Positions 7,814-16,249 of a DNA stretch of 35,660 nucleotides are shown one piece after another (within the stretch, counting starts at the first letter, position 1; each line of letters begins with the position of its first letter). The notes beneath the pieces were generated by a model. That model was not told the DNA's origin. It saw only the letters and a program-made list of their open reading frames with translations, and did not search any database. The position numbers and the translations under genes are program-made. Source of the stretch: Opitutus sp. (GTDB taxonomy: Bacteria; Verrucomicrobiota; Verrucomicrobiia; Opitutales; Opitutaceae); contig SIBG01000041.1 in NCBI GenBank assembly GCA_009695305.1, positions 1 through 35,660 on the forward strand. Direction: 5' to 3'.

Positions 7814-9253
7814 CTAAATTCCAAATACCCTCATCGCCCCGCTCCAAATGCCGCTCCAGAACTTCCGCGCCTTCGCGGTGTCGCCTGACGCCGATACTTG
7901 CTGGCACAGAAACAGTCCGCGACCCGCGAACAAATCGTCGAAGAGCGGATTCATTCCCCGGTAATAACTCCAAAAAGTTTCCGCCCGCACCGGCCGGTAG
8001 TCAAGCTGCGGGGTGAAGCCCATGGTCGCGTCCTGATTTGTGCGCCGGGCCGGCACCGCCCCACCCTCGCGCTCGTCCAACCGTTCCATGCGCACTCCGC
8101 GGTTGCCCGCCACCACGAGCCGGCAGGGACCGGCGAATTCGAAAAAACGAAATTGCAGCGTCACCCACGCCTGCCACCGAAAAAACTGCCACCGCCGCCG
8201 GAGGTGCAGCTTGGCGTCGGCCGCCACCACCGCCCCCGCCAGAAAACTCGGCCGCAGCACGAGGGCGACGCCTTCCGCCAGCGTGATGACCGCCAGCTCA
8301 CTATGCGGGTCATTTTGATTCGACAGCGTGACGCGCCGTTCGCCTTCGTCGGCGGCGGCCTGCATCTCGATCAACTCGATCAAGCCGGTGGCCAGGCACG
8401 TAAAGGGAATCCGCCAGTCGAGCAGGTAACGGGTCTGCTTTTTCAGTCCCTCGTCCGACGCCTGCAGGAACTTTTCCTTCACCCACAGCCGCTCTCCGCC
8501 GCGCAGCGAAATGACCGTGGACACGCCGCTGGCACCCATTTCCGGCAACCCGCCCGCTGCCGCCGCCAGCCGCACCGGCCGGCCCCCCGCGATGAGCGGC
8601 GCGACCACAAAATACATCCCCACCTTGCCCGCCGTCGGCCCGACAAAATACAGCGCGAGAAACGCGTAGACCCACCACTTCACCGGCAAGTGGAACCGGC
8701 CGCGCCCGAGTTGATGCTCCCACACCCGCTCCAGGTAGTGCAGCACCTTCGACCGTTGCGCCTCGGCGGCGCGGAGCCGCGCGTCAAGTTTGCCGACGGC
8801 GATCTCCAGCCCGTCGCGTTCCCACGTCGTCCGCGTGAAGTCCTGGGTTAGCGCTTGGACTTTCGCCGTGAGCGTGGCCCGGAGTGCGTTCATCTTGGTG
8901 AGCTGCTCCGCGTTGGATTTTTGCTGCGCCGGGTTTCCGACCACGCGGTCCCACGCGCTTTCGAGCTCTTTCAATTGCGCGATGACTTTGTCCGCCTGCT
9001 TCGCGCGTTCCTGCTCCGCGGCGATTTCGAGCGATAGGCGATCCATCCGCTGGTGCACGTCACCCAGCGCGCTCTGCACCTTCGTCCGGTCGCCGTTGAT
9101 CGAGCGCACCACGTCCTGCCGCCATTGATCGAAATCGGTGCGGTCTTTCAGGAACAGCCAGAGTCCGCCCGCGGCGAGCCCGAGCGCGACAATCAACGCG
9201 GCGGCGGCGAATTTCTCGAAGACCCAGCGGATAAATTTGATGATCATGCCCAT
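7814..9253 (-). CDS. Membrane-anchored coiled-coil protein with C-terminal beta-rich domain
   Basis: About 479 residues. A membrane segment near the N-terminus (AAAALIVALGLAAGGLWLFL) is followed by a long charged helical region (about 35-175, rich in Lys, Glu, Gln and Ala) likely to form a coiled coil. A second hydrophobic segment (WWVYAFLALYFVGPTAGKVGMYFVVAPLI, about 193-222) follows. The C-terminal half is beta-rich (VSTVISLRGGERLWVKEKFLQAS and later HSELAVITLAEGVALVLRPSFLAG), faintly recalling AIM24-type domains; that resemblance is tentative. Met at 9253 (MGMIIKFIRW) puts the start just before the first membrane segment. It is coupled to the HAD gene (TAG directly followed by ATG). Function unknown. 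Confidence 0.75.
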   Translation of the reverse strand: MGMIIKFIRWVFEKFAAAALIVALGLAAGGLWLFLKDRTDFDQWRQDVVRSINGDRTKVQSALGDVHQRMDRLSLEIAAEQERAKQADKVIAQLKELESAWDRVVGNPAQQKSNAEQLTKMNALRATLTAKVQALTQDFTRTTWERDGLEIAVGKLDARLRAAEAQRSKVLHYLERVWEHQLGRGRFHLPVKWWVYAFLALYFVGPTAGKVGMYFVVAPLIAGGRPVRLAAAAGGLPEMGASGVSTVISLRGGERLWVKEKFLQASDEGLKKQTRYLLDWRIPFTCLATGLIELIEMQAAADEGERRVTLSNQNDPHSELAVITLAEGVALVLRPSFLAGAVVAADAKLHLRRRWQFFRWQAWVTLQFRFFEFAGPCRLVVAGNRGVRMERLDEREGGAVPARRTNQDATMGFTPQLDYRPVRAETFWSYYRGMNPLFDDLFAGRGLFLCQQVSASGDTAKARKFWSGIWSGAMRVFGI

Positions 9254-9418
9254 GTTATCACGGCGCCTTGCCGCGGAATAAGCGCCCGTCATTCAAGGTG
9301 CCTCCCCGCCGGATGCCAATTGCTAAAGCCGCGCCCGTCGCCCATGGTGCGCCCGCCAAATCGGCCAGCCAGGGGGCGACCAAACCAGACCCGAGATCCA
9401 AAACCCGAGACCCCTCAA

Positions 9419-10693
9419 ATGTCCAAAGCCATCGTTTCCACCCTCTACGATTCCGACGTCTTCAAGATGGCGTGCCGCCAGTTCGACAAGGCCGCCGACG
9501 CCATCAATCTCCCCGAGGCGATCCGCGACCGCACCAAATATCCGCGGCGCTGCCTGGCCGTCTCGCTCCCCGTCAAGCGCGACGACGGCAGCGTCACGGT
9601 CTTCGAAGGCTATCGCGTCCAACACAATCTCTCCACGGGCCCCGCCAAGGGCGGTATCCGTTTCCACCAGCACGTCACGCTCGGTGAAGTCGGCGCGCTC
9701 GCGATGTGGATGAGTTGGAAATGTTCGCTCGTCGGCCTCCCCTACGGCGGCGCCAAGGGCGGCGTGATTGTCGATCCCAGCAAACTTTCCGAGACCGAAC
9801 TCGAGCACCTCTCCCGTCGCTACATGCAGGAGATGGTCAACTTCATCGGCCCGCACACCGACGTCCCCGCGCCCGACGTCGGCACCAACGAAAAAATCAT
9901 GGGCTGGATGATGGACACTTATTCCAACCACGTCGGGCACATCTCCCCCGCCATCGTCACCGGCAAGCCCATCGCGATCGGCGGCTCCCAGGGCCGCCGC
10001 GAAGCCACCGGCGCGGGCGTCGCCTATCTCGTGAAAAAATATCTCACGGACATGAAAATCCCGCTCCCGAAGACCACGGTCGCCATTCAGGGCTTCGGCA
10101 ATGTCGGCAGCGAGACCGCCCTCGCGCTGTCCAACTACGGCGCCAAGATCATCGCCATCTCGGACTACACCGGTGCGTTTTACAACGCTCAGGGCATCGA
10201 TATTCGGCGCGCCCTGAAATACCTCCAATATCAAAAAGTGCTCCATGACTTCGACGGCGCCGAGCCGATCTCCAATGAGCAGCTCCTCGAATTGAAATGC
10301 ACCGTCCTCGTTCCCGCGGCGCTGGAGCGCGTCGTGACCGACAAGAACGCGAAAAAACTCAAATGCCGCGTCCTCGCCGAAGCCGCCAACGGCCCGACCA
10401 CCAATGCGGCCGACAAGATCATCGAAGCCCGGGGCGACATCGAGATCATCCCCGACGTCCTCTGCAACTCCGGCGGCGTGATCGTCTCCTACTTCGAGTG
10501 GCTGCAAAACCTCTCGAATTTTTACTGGAGCCGCGACGAGGTGATGCAAAAACTTTTCGCCATTCTCGACAAGGCGAAGGACTCGGTGGAGGCGCAGAAG
10601 AAGAAATTCCAATTCAGCCGCCGCCTCGCCGCGCTCACGCTCGGCATCCAGCGCGTGGCGGACGCGAAGCAAAGCCGCGGGTTGTTTCCCTGA
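9419..10693 (+). CDS. gdhA: Glu/Leu/Phe/Val-type glutamate dehydrogenase
   Basis: A 424-residue cytoplasmic enzyme interconverting glutamate and 2-oxoglutarate plus ammonia with NAD(P). The substrate domain contains STGPAKGGIRFH (72-83) and the catalytic motif PYGGAKGG (108-115, Lys113). PAPDVGTNEKIMGWMMDTY is the next conserved block. The Rossmann domain has IQGFGNVGSETA (about 221-232), and AAANGPTT plus PDVLCNSGGVIVSYFEWLQN near the C-terminus are family hallmarks. Length and the short N-terminus suit the hexameric class of about 420 residues; cofactor preference is not decided. The start is fixed by homology at 9419; the frame is open upstream but unrelated. A strong terminator follows. 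Confidence 0.95.
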   Translation: MSKAIVSTLYDSDVFKMACRQFDKAADAINLPEAIRDRTKYPRRCLAVSLPVKRDDGSVTVFEGYRVQHNLSTGPAKGGIRFHQHVTLGEVGALAMWMSWKCSLVGLPYGGAKGGVIVDPSKLSETELEHLSRRYMQEMVNFIGPHTDVPAPDVGTNEKIMGWMMDTYSNHVGHISPAIVTGKPIAIGGSQGRREATGAGVAYLVKKYLTDMKIPLPKTTVAIQGFGNVGSETALALSNYGAKIIAISDYTGAFYNAQGIDIRRALKYLQYQKVLHDFDGAEPISNEQLLELKCTVLVPAALERVVTDKNAKKLKCRVLAEAANGPTTNAADKIIEARGDIEIIPDVLCNSGGVIVSYFEWLQNLSNFYWSRDEVMQKLFAILDKAKDSVEAQKKKFQFSRRLAALTLGIQRVADAKQSRGLFP

Positions 10694-10706
10694 GCACACC
10701 GGCGCG

Positions 10707-10727
10707 AATCACCGCCGGGTGATTTTT
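10707..10727 (+). terminator. Intrinsic terminator after glutamate dehydrogenase
   Basis: AATCACC (10707-10713), a 4-base loop GCCG, then GGTGATT (10718-10724) run into five Ts at 10723-10727. It begins 13 bases after the stop codon and separates gdhA from the secreted protein gene. Confidence 0.75.
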
Positions 10728-10786
10728 ATGGAACGGTGACGGTTCTGGCCCGTCTTCTCTTGCGACCCACCCGTTCCGTCCAACCC

Positions 10787-11626
10787 ATGAAGCATTTCGT
10801 TCTCGCTTGTCTCGTGCTGGTGCTCGCGTTCCCGGCGGTTCGCGGCAGTCCGACCGACGCCGCCATCGTGGCCGCGATGAAGCTCACCGAGGCTCCCAAT
10901 TACTCGTGGGTGACGAGTGTCGATGACGACGCCCGCAGCTACGATATCACCGGCCAGACCAACCTGGCGGGCCCAGGCGACTTTTCACTCGTTGACCTGC
11001 CCATGGTCGCGGCCGTGCGGCGGCGCGTGCCGTCGCGCGGCAGCGCCAACTCCGACAACCAGGTGACGGCGATCTACACGGGCGACGAAAAATACGTCAT
11101 CCAGACGCCCGACGGCTGGAAAAAACCGGATGAATTGTCCCAGACCTCGCGCGGCGAGTCCACCAACCAGCGCGGCGGCAGCGCGGGCGGTGGCTTCGGT
11201 GGCAAGCGAGGCCGCCGGGGCGCCGGTGGCGGTGAGCGAGGGCCGGTCCCGCCCTACAGCAACCTGCAAACCAGCCTCAGCCGGCCGCACGAGGAGATTG
11301 GCATCATCATCGCCGGCTACACCGACATCAAAACGGAGGGCGACGTGGTCAGCGGCACCCTGTCCGAAATCAGCGCGAGGCTTCTGCTCGTCCATGCCGG
11401 CCAGTCAGAGGTGACCCCACTGCGCGCCAGCGGCACGTTTCGCCTCTGGATCACCAACGGAGTGCTGACGAAATACGAGCTCAAGCTCGAAGGCCGCCTC
11501 GCTGTCATCACGCGCGGCGACCGCCGCGAGGTCGACGTGCACGAGACCGCGACCACGCAGTTAAAAGACGTCGGGAAGACGAAGTTCGAGGTGCCGGACG
11601 AGGCGCGGAAGAAGTTGGGCGGGTGA
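10787..11626 (+). CDS. Secreted protein of unknown function with a Gly/Arg-rich segment
   Basis: A 279-residue protein with a signal peptide (MKHFVLACLVLVLAFPAVRG). Two structured parts are separated by a low-complexity segment at about 119-153 dominated by Gly, Arg and Ser (GGSAGGGFGGKRGRRGAGGG). The N-terminal part begins with MKLTEAPNYSWVTSVDDDARSYD. The C-terminal part (SGTFRLWITNGVLTKYELKLEGRL, ending KFEVPDEARKKLGG) reads like the lipoprotein-carrier or outer-membrane-protein-like beta repeats of planctomycete and verrucomicrobial exported proteins, but I cannot name a family. The start at 10787 is chosen because the signal peptide begins there. It is converged on by the DGQHR gene. Confidence 0.75.
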   Translation: MKHFVLACLVLVLAFPAVRGSPTDAAIVAAMKLTEAPNYSWVTSVDDDARSYDITGQTNLAGPGDFSLVDLPMVAAVRRRVPSRGSANSDNQVTAIYTGDEKYVIQTPDGWKKPDELSQTSRGESTNQRGGSAGGGFGGKRGRRGAGGGERGPVPPYSNLQTSLSRPHEEIGIIIAGYTDIKTEGDVVSGTLSEISARLLLVHAGQSEVTPLRASGTFRLWITNGVLTKYELKLEGRLAVITRGDRREVDVHETATTQLKDVGKTKFEVPDEARKKLGG

Positions 11627-11699
11627 GCGGAGGGGCGCGAACCTGTCGCGCCCTGGTCGCGGGCGCAGCAAGACTGCACCCCTCCACAATAAACCACGC

Positions 11700-12836
11700 T
11701 CACTCCGCCAATTTCGCTCGGGCGCGCGGCGGAATACCGGCCACCCGCCCGAGATCGCGATGGATGCGCCCGACACGCTCCACCTGCCCCTTCGCCGGGA
11801 AACGCTCGTAGAAGCCTTCGTTGCGAAACTCCCGCGCCTGCTCCGTCCACGGGGCGAGCTTGGTCGCCCAGCGCGCCACCCGGCCTTCGGCCGGCTCAGC
11901 ATCCATCGTGGCCAAGTCGGCACAGACGCGCAGCATCGCCTTTAACGTCACTGGCTTGGTCACCATTGCCCCCGGGTTGCCCCACGCCTCGCCCCAGACC
12001 TGGGCCGCGGCCTTCAGGAAATCGCGCACCACTTCGTAATATTTCGCCGCCGCGCGCAGGTCGGTGCCATCGGCCTCGATTTTTTTCCACGCGCTCTTCA
12101 CCCAGCGGTGGATTTCGTTGAAGAGCTCGGCCTGCAGAATCCATTTTTCCTGTTTGCTGCGGCCGCCGAGGCGGTTGATGCGATAGCGCAGCGGACTGTC
12201 GCCCTCGCGGTAGAGCATCTGCGCGATGTGCGCGGCGAACCGGCGATCCGGTTCCGCCCACGAGACGCGTTCGTAGAGGTCGACCAGATGGCTCTTGTTG
12301 ATCCGCGTCGGCGTCGAGTTGATGATGACGAACATTTCGGTCGCAAAATCCTCCGTGCGTCCGTCGAAGATCACGCACGGCACCGCGATGTTCTTGGCGT
12401 CGTCCGGATGCGACCGTTCGAAAAATTGCAGGGCTGCCAGCCGGTGCTGGCCATCGATGATGAGGAATTTTTCCTCCGGCTCCTGCAGGTGCCCGATGCC
12501 GCTGCCATCCTCCACGGCCCGGAAGCTCAACTTTTGAGGCGTGAAGAGCAGCACGACGCCGGGAATCGGCGGCTGGGAGATTGCGGTCTCATAGAAATTT
12601 CGGATGGCCGCGACCTTCGCGCGACCCACCTGGCGTTGGAACGCCTTGTCGCTGCGCTCGATTTTCGAGATGAACTGCGCCACGTCGTCGTCGGCGGGCA
12701 CCGTCTCGGGCTGGATGCCCGGACCTTCCTCGTCGTAATAGCGGCTGATGAAACGAACTTTCTGGAGCAATTGCTCCGAAGGATAGGACGCAAAATAGAA
12801 AATGGCGTCCTTCTGGCGGATTTGTGTAGCGATCAT
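11700..12836 (-). CDS. DGQHR-domain protein (DndB-like)
   Basis: A 378-residue protein with the defining motif DGQHR (residues 128-132, in FLIIDGQHRLAAL), preceded by IPGVVLLFTPQ and followed by NIAVPCVIFDG and FVIINSTPTRINKSHLVDLY. DGQHR proteins include DndB, the regulator of phosphorothioate DNA modification, and many uncharacterised proteins near restriction or mobile loci. No dnd, restriction or helicase genes lie near it here, so the role is open. The C-terminal half (SKQEKWILQAELFNEIHRWVK...GRIHRDLG) is helical. Start 12836 (MIATQIRQKDAIFYF) is chosen over an upstream Met at 12911, whose extra residues look non-coding. Confidence 0.85.
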   Translation of the reverse strand: MIATQIRQKDAIFYFASYPSEQLLQKVRFISRYYDEEGPGIQPETVPADDDVAQFISKIERSDKAFQRQVGRAKVAAIRNFYETAISQPPIPGVVLLFTPQKLSFRAVEDGSGIGHLQEPEEKFLIIDGQHRLAALQFFERSHPDDAKNIAVPCVIFDGRTEDFATEMFVIINSTPTRINKSHLVDLYERVSWAEPDRRFAAHIAQMLYREGDSPLRYRINRLGGRSKQEKWILQAELFNEIHRWVKSAWKKIEADGTDLRAAAKYYEVVRDFLKAAAQVWGEAWGNPGAMVTKPVTLKAMLRVCADLATMDAEPAEGRVARWATKLAPWTEQAREFRNEGFYERFPAKGQVERVGRIHRDLGRVAGIPPRARAKLAE

Positions 12837-12939
12837 GGAGGCGTCTGATGGTTGAGCTGTCACGGCCGGATCCTGGTCTGCGCAACAGACGATCGAGCCG
12901 GCGGGTGACAACGAGGGATGAGGGTAACTGGCGATCTGG

Positions 12940-13110
12940 TCACATCGTGAGCTTTGTCAGCGTAATTGCGAGCACGCGCATACCGATCGCGAGCTGTGCG
13001 CCGCCGACCGGTCCACGCACACGGGTGGCGGATGGACGAGGCGTGTCCGAAACTTGCGCGAGAGCTTCGATCTCGCTGCTGACCCGTTTCTGATCGATCA
13101 CGAGGCGCAT
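12940..13110 (-). pseudogene. Possible decayed N-terminus of an M20-family amidohydrolase
   Basis: A 56-codon frame begins MRLVIDQKRVSSEIEALAQ and continues VSDTPRPSATRV. This reminds me of the N-terminus of M20-type N-carbamoyl amino-acid or allantoate amidohydrolases, which normally continue with a catalytic domain of about 350 residues. After ATRV the likeness stops and the frame ends in 24 codons. A neighbouring frame in the next 60 bases gives TARDRYARARNYADKA, which may be the frameshifted continuation. It is followed by the DGQHR gene, leaving no room for the rest. It could equally be a short chance frame. Confidence 0.3.
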
Positions 13111-13183
13111 GAGAAAATTGGTCCCGGACCGGAAGCGTGCGCAATCCGGCCCCGCGGGCAATCCCAACGGCCAGGGGGATTCG

Positions 13184-14518
13184 CTAGAGAAACAGCCAGG
13201 CACCGAGCGTCAGAATCGGCAGCAGGATCGGCAGACTATATTTAAAGATGAAGCCGAAAAACGTCGGGCAATGCACCCCGGCGCCGTGCGCGATCGATTT
13301 CACCATGAAATTCGGACCGTTGCCGATGTAGGTCATCGCGCCGAAGAACACCGCGGCCAGGCTGATCGCCACGACAATGTTCGGCTGGGTTTCGAGCAGC
13401 ACGTGCACTGCCCGGTGATCGTAATTAGCGCCGTCGGCCGACGAAACCTCGAGCGCCGTGGGCGGCACAAAGGTGACTTCCGCAAGTTTGAGGAAATTCA
13501 CGTAGGTCGGCGCGTTGTCCAGCACCGCGGAAAGCCCGCCCGTCGCGTAATAGTATTGCGTCGCCCGCTGAAAACCGAGCCGGCCGCCGTGCTGCTCCAG
13601 CAGACCCAGCGCCGGCATCATGGTCGTGAATATCCCCACGAAAAGAAAGGCGACCTCCTTCACGGGCCCGAACGAAAAATGGTTTTGCTCATGGATGACC
13701 CGCGGCGTGGAGCGGTGGGAAAGGAACGCGGCGCCGAGCATCACGCCCTCCCGCAGAAAATAGCTCCCCGGCAGGAAGACCGCGCTCACGATGACCGCGA
13801 GCAGCGCGACGTTGCTCCAACCCTCGAGCCGGAAGGTGTCGGGCCGCTTGATCAGGTCCTGGACCCGAGCGGGCGCGTGTTGAAAGCTACGCCGATCGAA
13901 CGCATAGAAGACCGCGAGAATGGCCCCGAGCGTAAACAGCCACTGGCCCCAGACGTGCTCGAGCAGCCAGAAAAACGGCACGCCGCGCAGGTAACCGAGG
14001 AAGAGCGGCGGGTCGCCAATCGGCGTGAGCGCACCTCCGACGTTCGAGACGACGAAGATGAAAAATACCACGTGAAACGCGCTGATCCGGATCTTGTTCA
14101 TCCGAATCCACGGCCGGATCAGCACCACCGACGCGCCCGTGGTGCCAATGACGTTGGCGATAACCGCCCCCATAAAGAGAAAGACCACGTTCTCCAGCGG
14201 TGTCGCCTCACCCTTCACCCGGAGGTGAATGCCACCGGCGACCACGAACAGCGCGCCGATCAGCGCAATAAACGAAACATACTCGTGCAAGGTGTGCGCC
14301 AGCGTCACCCCGCCCGCCGGCACCGCCAGCAGGTAGTAGCCGGCCACGAGTGCGCCGAGCCCGATCGAGACGAACGGATAGTTATGCTCCCACCAGTGGT
14401 GGACCCTCGCGGGTGTGAGCGGCATCGTGGCAATCAACAGCAGCAGCAAGCCAAACGGCACGACCAGCAGCGGCGGGATGCTCCCGGTCGTCGCGAGAAA
14501 TGCGGGAAAAAATGACAT
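13184..14518 (-). CDS. Sodium:proton antiporter (NhaD/CitT-like ion transporter family)
   Basis: A 444-residue integral membrane protein with about eleven to twelve hydrophobic segments. Landmarks are FLFMGAVIANVIGTTGASVVLIRPWI (about 120-145), VVFFIFVVSNVGGALTPIGDPPLFLGYLRGVPFFW (about 155-190) and, in the second half, LSAVLDNAPTYVNFL and FFGAMTYIGNGPNFMVKSIA. The paired re-entrant motifs with conserved Asn, Gly, Thr and Pro are those of the ion transporter superfamily containing NhaD antiporters, ArsB and CitT carriers; the GGALTPIGDPP block favours the antiporter branch. The start at 14518 (MSFFPAFLATTG) leaves a short periplasmic or cytoplasmic tail. The ion specificity is inferred. Confidence 0.85.
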   Translation of the reverse strand: MSFFPAFLATTGSIPPLLVVPFGLLLLLIATMPLTPARVHHWWEHNYPFVSIGLGALVAGYYLLAVPAGGVTLAHTLHEYVSFIALIGALFVVAGGIHLRVKGEATPLENVVFLFMGAVIANVIGTTGASVVLIRPWIRMNKIRISAFHVVFFIFVVSNVGGALTPIGDPPLFLGYLRGVPFFWLLEHVWGQWLFTLGAILAVFYAFDRRSFQHAPARVQDLIKRPDTFRLEGWSNVALLAVIVSAVFLPGSYFLREGVMLGAAFLSHRSTPRVIHEQNHFSFGPVKEVAFLFVGIFTTMMPALGLLEQHGGRLGFQRATQYYYATGGLSAVLDNAPTYVNFLKLAEVTFVPPTALEVSSADGANYDHRAVHVLLETQPNIVVAISLAAVFFGAMTYIGNGPNFMVKSIAHGAGVHCPTFFGFIFKYSLPILLPILTLGAWLFL

Positions 14519-14568
14519 GCGCCCAAGGCAACAGCCAGAGCCCGGGGCGGTCAAGTGGTGGTCCAGCG

Positions 14569-14629
14569 GTGGGAGGGGGCTTTACCCCCCGACTGGTGCG
14601 GGCGAGTCGGGGCATCAAGCCCCTCCCAC
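14569..14629. repeat. REP-like palindromic element
   Basis: Outer arms GTGGGAGGGG (14569-14578) and CCCCTCCCAC (14620-14629) enclose a second pair, CCCCGAC (14587-14593) and GTCGGGG (14606-14612). Short CTT and AAG continue the outer stem, with one extra G on the left side. The element lies between the DUF1015 gene and the antiporter gene. Its form closely recalls REP/REPIN elements of other bacteria, which are mobilised by RAYT transposases. Confidence 0.65.
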
Positions 14630-14641
14630 AGTCTACCCCGC

Positions 14642-15859
14642 TCAGAACGTATGGATGAACAGCCCCGAGCGCAGCTTCGGCTCGAACCAGGTGCTCTTCG
14701 GCGGCATGATCTGCCCGGCATCGGCGATGTCCATGAGCTGATCGATGGTAACCGGGAAGAGGGAAAACGCCACGCCACCGTCGGCATCGATCCGCTTGAC
14801 GAGTTCGCCCGGCCCGCGGATACCCCCGACGAAATCGATGCGCTTGCTCGTGCGCACGTCATCAATCCCGAGGACCGGCGCGAGCAATTTGTCCTGCAGC
14901 ACGCTCACGTCGAGCCGCGCCACGGGGTCGGCCTGCGCGTCGACCGGGCAACGCAGCCCATACCACTTGCCACCCAGATACATGCTCACGCGGCCCACCG
15001 CGGTGGGCGATGGCGGCGCGTTCTCCTCGAGTCCGCCGAAGATCGTCTTGGCCTTCACCAGCAGATCCGCGGGAGTCAGTCCGGGCAGGTCGAGCACGAT
15101 GCGGTTGTAGGGCAGAATTTTCAACTCGCTGGCCGGAAAGAGCACGCACAGGAACCAGTTGTAATCCTCCGCGCCCGTGTGCTGCGGATTTCGCTCACGG
15201 CGCAGGCGCGCCACGCGCGCCGCACTCGCCGCGCGATGGTGGCCATCGGCGATATAGGTCAGTGGCACACGCCCGAACGCCCGCACCCAATCCTCGCCCC
15301 CGGCCACGCGCCAGACGGTGTGCTGGATGCCATCAGGGGCGGTGAAATCGTGCAGTGGCTTTTCCAGCACTTTTGCCGCAACGAGTGCCGTGACGGCGGT
15401 CTCGTCACGATAGGTGAGAAACACCGGGCCGGTGTTCGCGCCCAGCGTGTCGATGAGCCGCGTGCGGTCGTCCTCCTTGTCCTTGCGGGTCTTCTCGTGC
15501 TTCTTGATCAGCTCGGCGTCGTAGTCCTCGACGTGGCAGACCGCCACGAGCCCGCGTTGGCGGTGGGCGCCCATCTGCTGCTGATAAACGTAGAGGCAGG
15601 GGCCGGTCTCGCGCACGAGCGTGCCGTTCCGTTGCAACGCCAGAAAATTTTCCCGCGCCTTCGAATAGACGGCGTCGCTGTAAGGATCGGTCTTCGCCGG
15701 CAGATCGATTTCAGCGCGGTCGACGTGCAACAGGCTGCGCGGCTTGCCGGCGGCGAGCGCCGCGGCCTCGGCGGCGTTGACGACATCATAGGGCACGCAC
15801 GCCACTTCGGGCGTGTGCGCAGGGTGCGGGACGAGTCCTTGAAAAGCGCGAATTCGCAT
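14642..15859 (-). CDS. DUF1015 family protein
   Basis: A 405-residue protein of the DUF1015 family, widespread and usually annotated as SpoOJ/ParA/ParB/RepB-like or uncharacterised. The start MRIRAFQGLVPHP and the block VACVPYDVVNAAEA are typical of the N-terminus. YVYQQQMGAHRQRGLVAV, IKKHEKTRKDKEDDRTRLID and the ADGHHR motif in the middle are the most conserved positions; ADGHHRAASA resembles a ParB-type nuclease-like motif. The protein ends PKLRSGLFIHTF, at a normal length. Cytoplasmic; biochemical activity unknown. It stands alone after the L31 terminator and before the REP-like repeat. Confidence 0.9.
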   Translation of the reverse strand: MRIRAFQGLVPHPAHTPEVACVPYDVVNAAEAAALAAGKPRSLLHVDRAEIDLPAKTDPYSDAVYSKARENFLALQRNGTLVRETGPCLYVYQQQMGAHRQRGLVAVCHVEDYDAELIKKHEKTRKDKEDDRTRLIDTLGANTGPVFLTYRDETAVTALVAAKVLEKPLHDFTAPDGIQHTVWRVAGGEDWVRAFGRVPLTYIADGHHRAASAARVARLRRERNPQHTGAEDYNWFLCVLFPASELKILPYNRIVLDLPGLTPADLLVKAKTIFGGLEENAPPSPTAVGRVSMYLGGKWYGLRCPVDAQADPVARLDVSVLQDKLLAPVLGIDDVRTSKRIDFVGGIRGPGELVKRIDADGGVAFSLFPVTIDQLMDIADAGQIMPPKSTWFEPKLRSGLFIHTF

Positions 15860-15920
15860 AGGGAATCGTCATGCAGGCCGGGGCCGCGCTCTGCGTCAAG
15901 AAGACGCATCGTCAGGATAC

Positions 15921-15950
15921 AAAAAAGCCCTCCGCTACCGGAGGGCCTTG
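15921..15950 (-). terminator. Intrinsic terminator of the L36-L31 operon
   Basis: An 8-bp stem, GCCCTCCG (15927-15934) and CGGAGGGC (15939-15946), with a 4-base loop. Read on the minus strand it is followed by six Ts (15926-15921). It begins about 30 bases after the L31 stop codon and separates it from the DUF1015 gene. Confidence 0.85.
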
Positions 15951-15978
15951 AAAATGGGGACGCGTTCTCGCGTCGCGC

Positions 15979-16233
15979 TTATTTCTTCGCGGGTCCGCGC
16001 TTGAACTTCGTGGTGAACTTCTCGACGCGACCGGCGGTGTCGACGAGGCGCTTCTCGCCGGTGTAGGCGGGATGCGAATCCATCGTCACATCGCGGGCGA
16101 TGATGAAGTATTCCTGGCCATCGATCTGCTCCTTCCGGGCAGACTTCATGGCAGACTTGGTGAGGAAACGCTTGCCCGTTCCGATATCGAGGAAACAGAC
16201 GTGGTTGAGGGAGGGATGGCCTTCGGCTTTCAT
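15979..16233 (-). CDS. rpmE2: 50S ribosomal protein L31, type B (zinc-independent)
   Basis: An 84-residue ribosomal protein. The N-terminus MKAEGHPSLNHVCFLDIGTG and the KFTTKFKRG block near the C-terminus are those of type B L31 (YkgM-like), which lacks the zinc-binding CXXC pairs of the type A protein; only Cys13 is present. In E. coli and Bacillus such paralogs replace the zinc forms when zinc is scarce. Here it is second in an operon with the zinc-independent L36, 16 bases after that gene, and followed by a strong terminator. Whether a type A copy exists elsewhere is unknown. Confidence 0.95.
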   Translation of the reverse strand: MKAEGHPSLNHVCFLDIGTGKRFLTKSAMKSARKEQIDGQEYFIIARDVTMDSHPAYTGEKRLVDTAGRVEKFTTKFKRGPAKK

Positions 16234-16249
16234 GGCGGAAAATGGCTAA

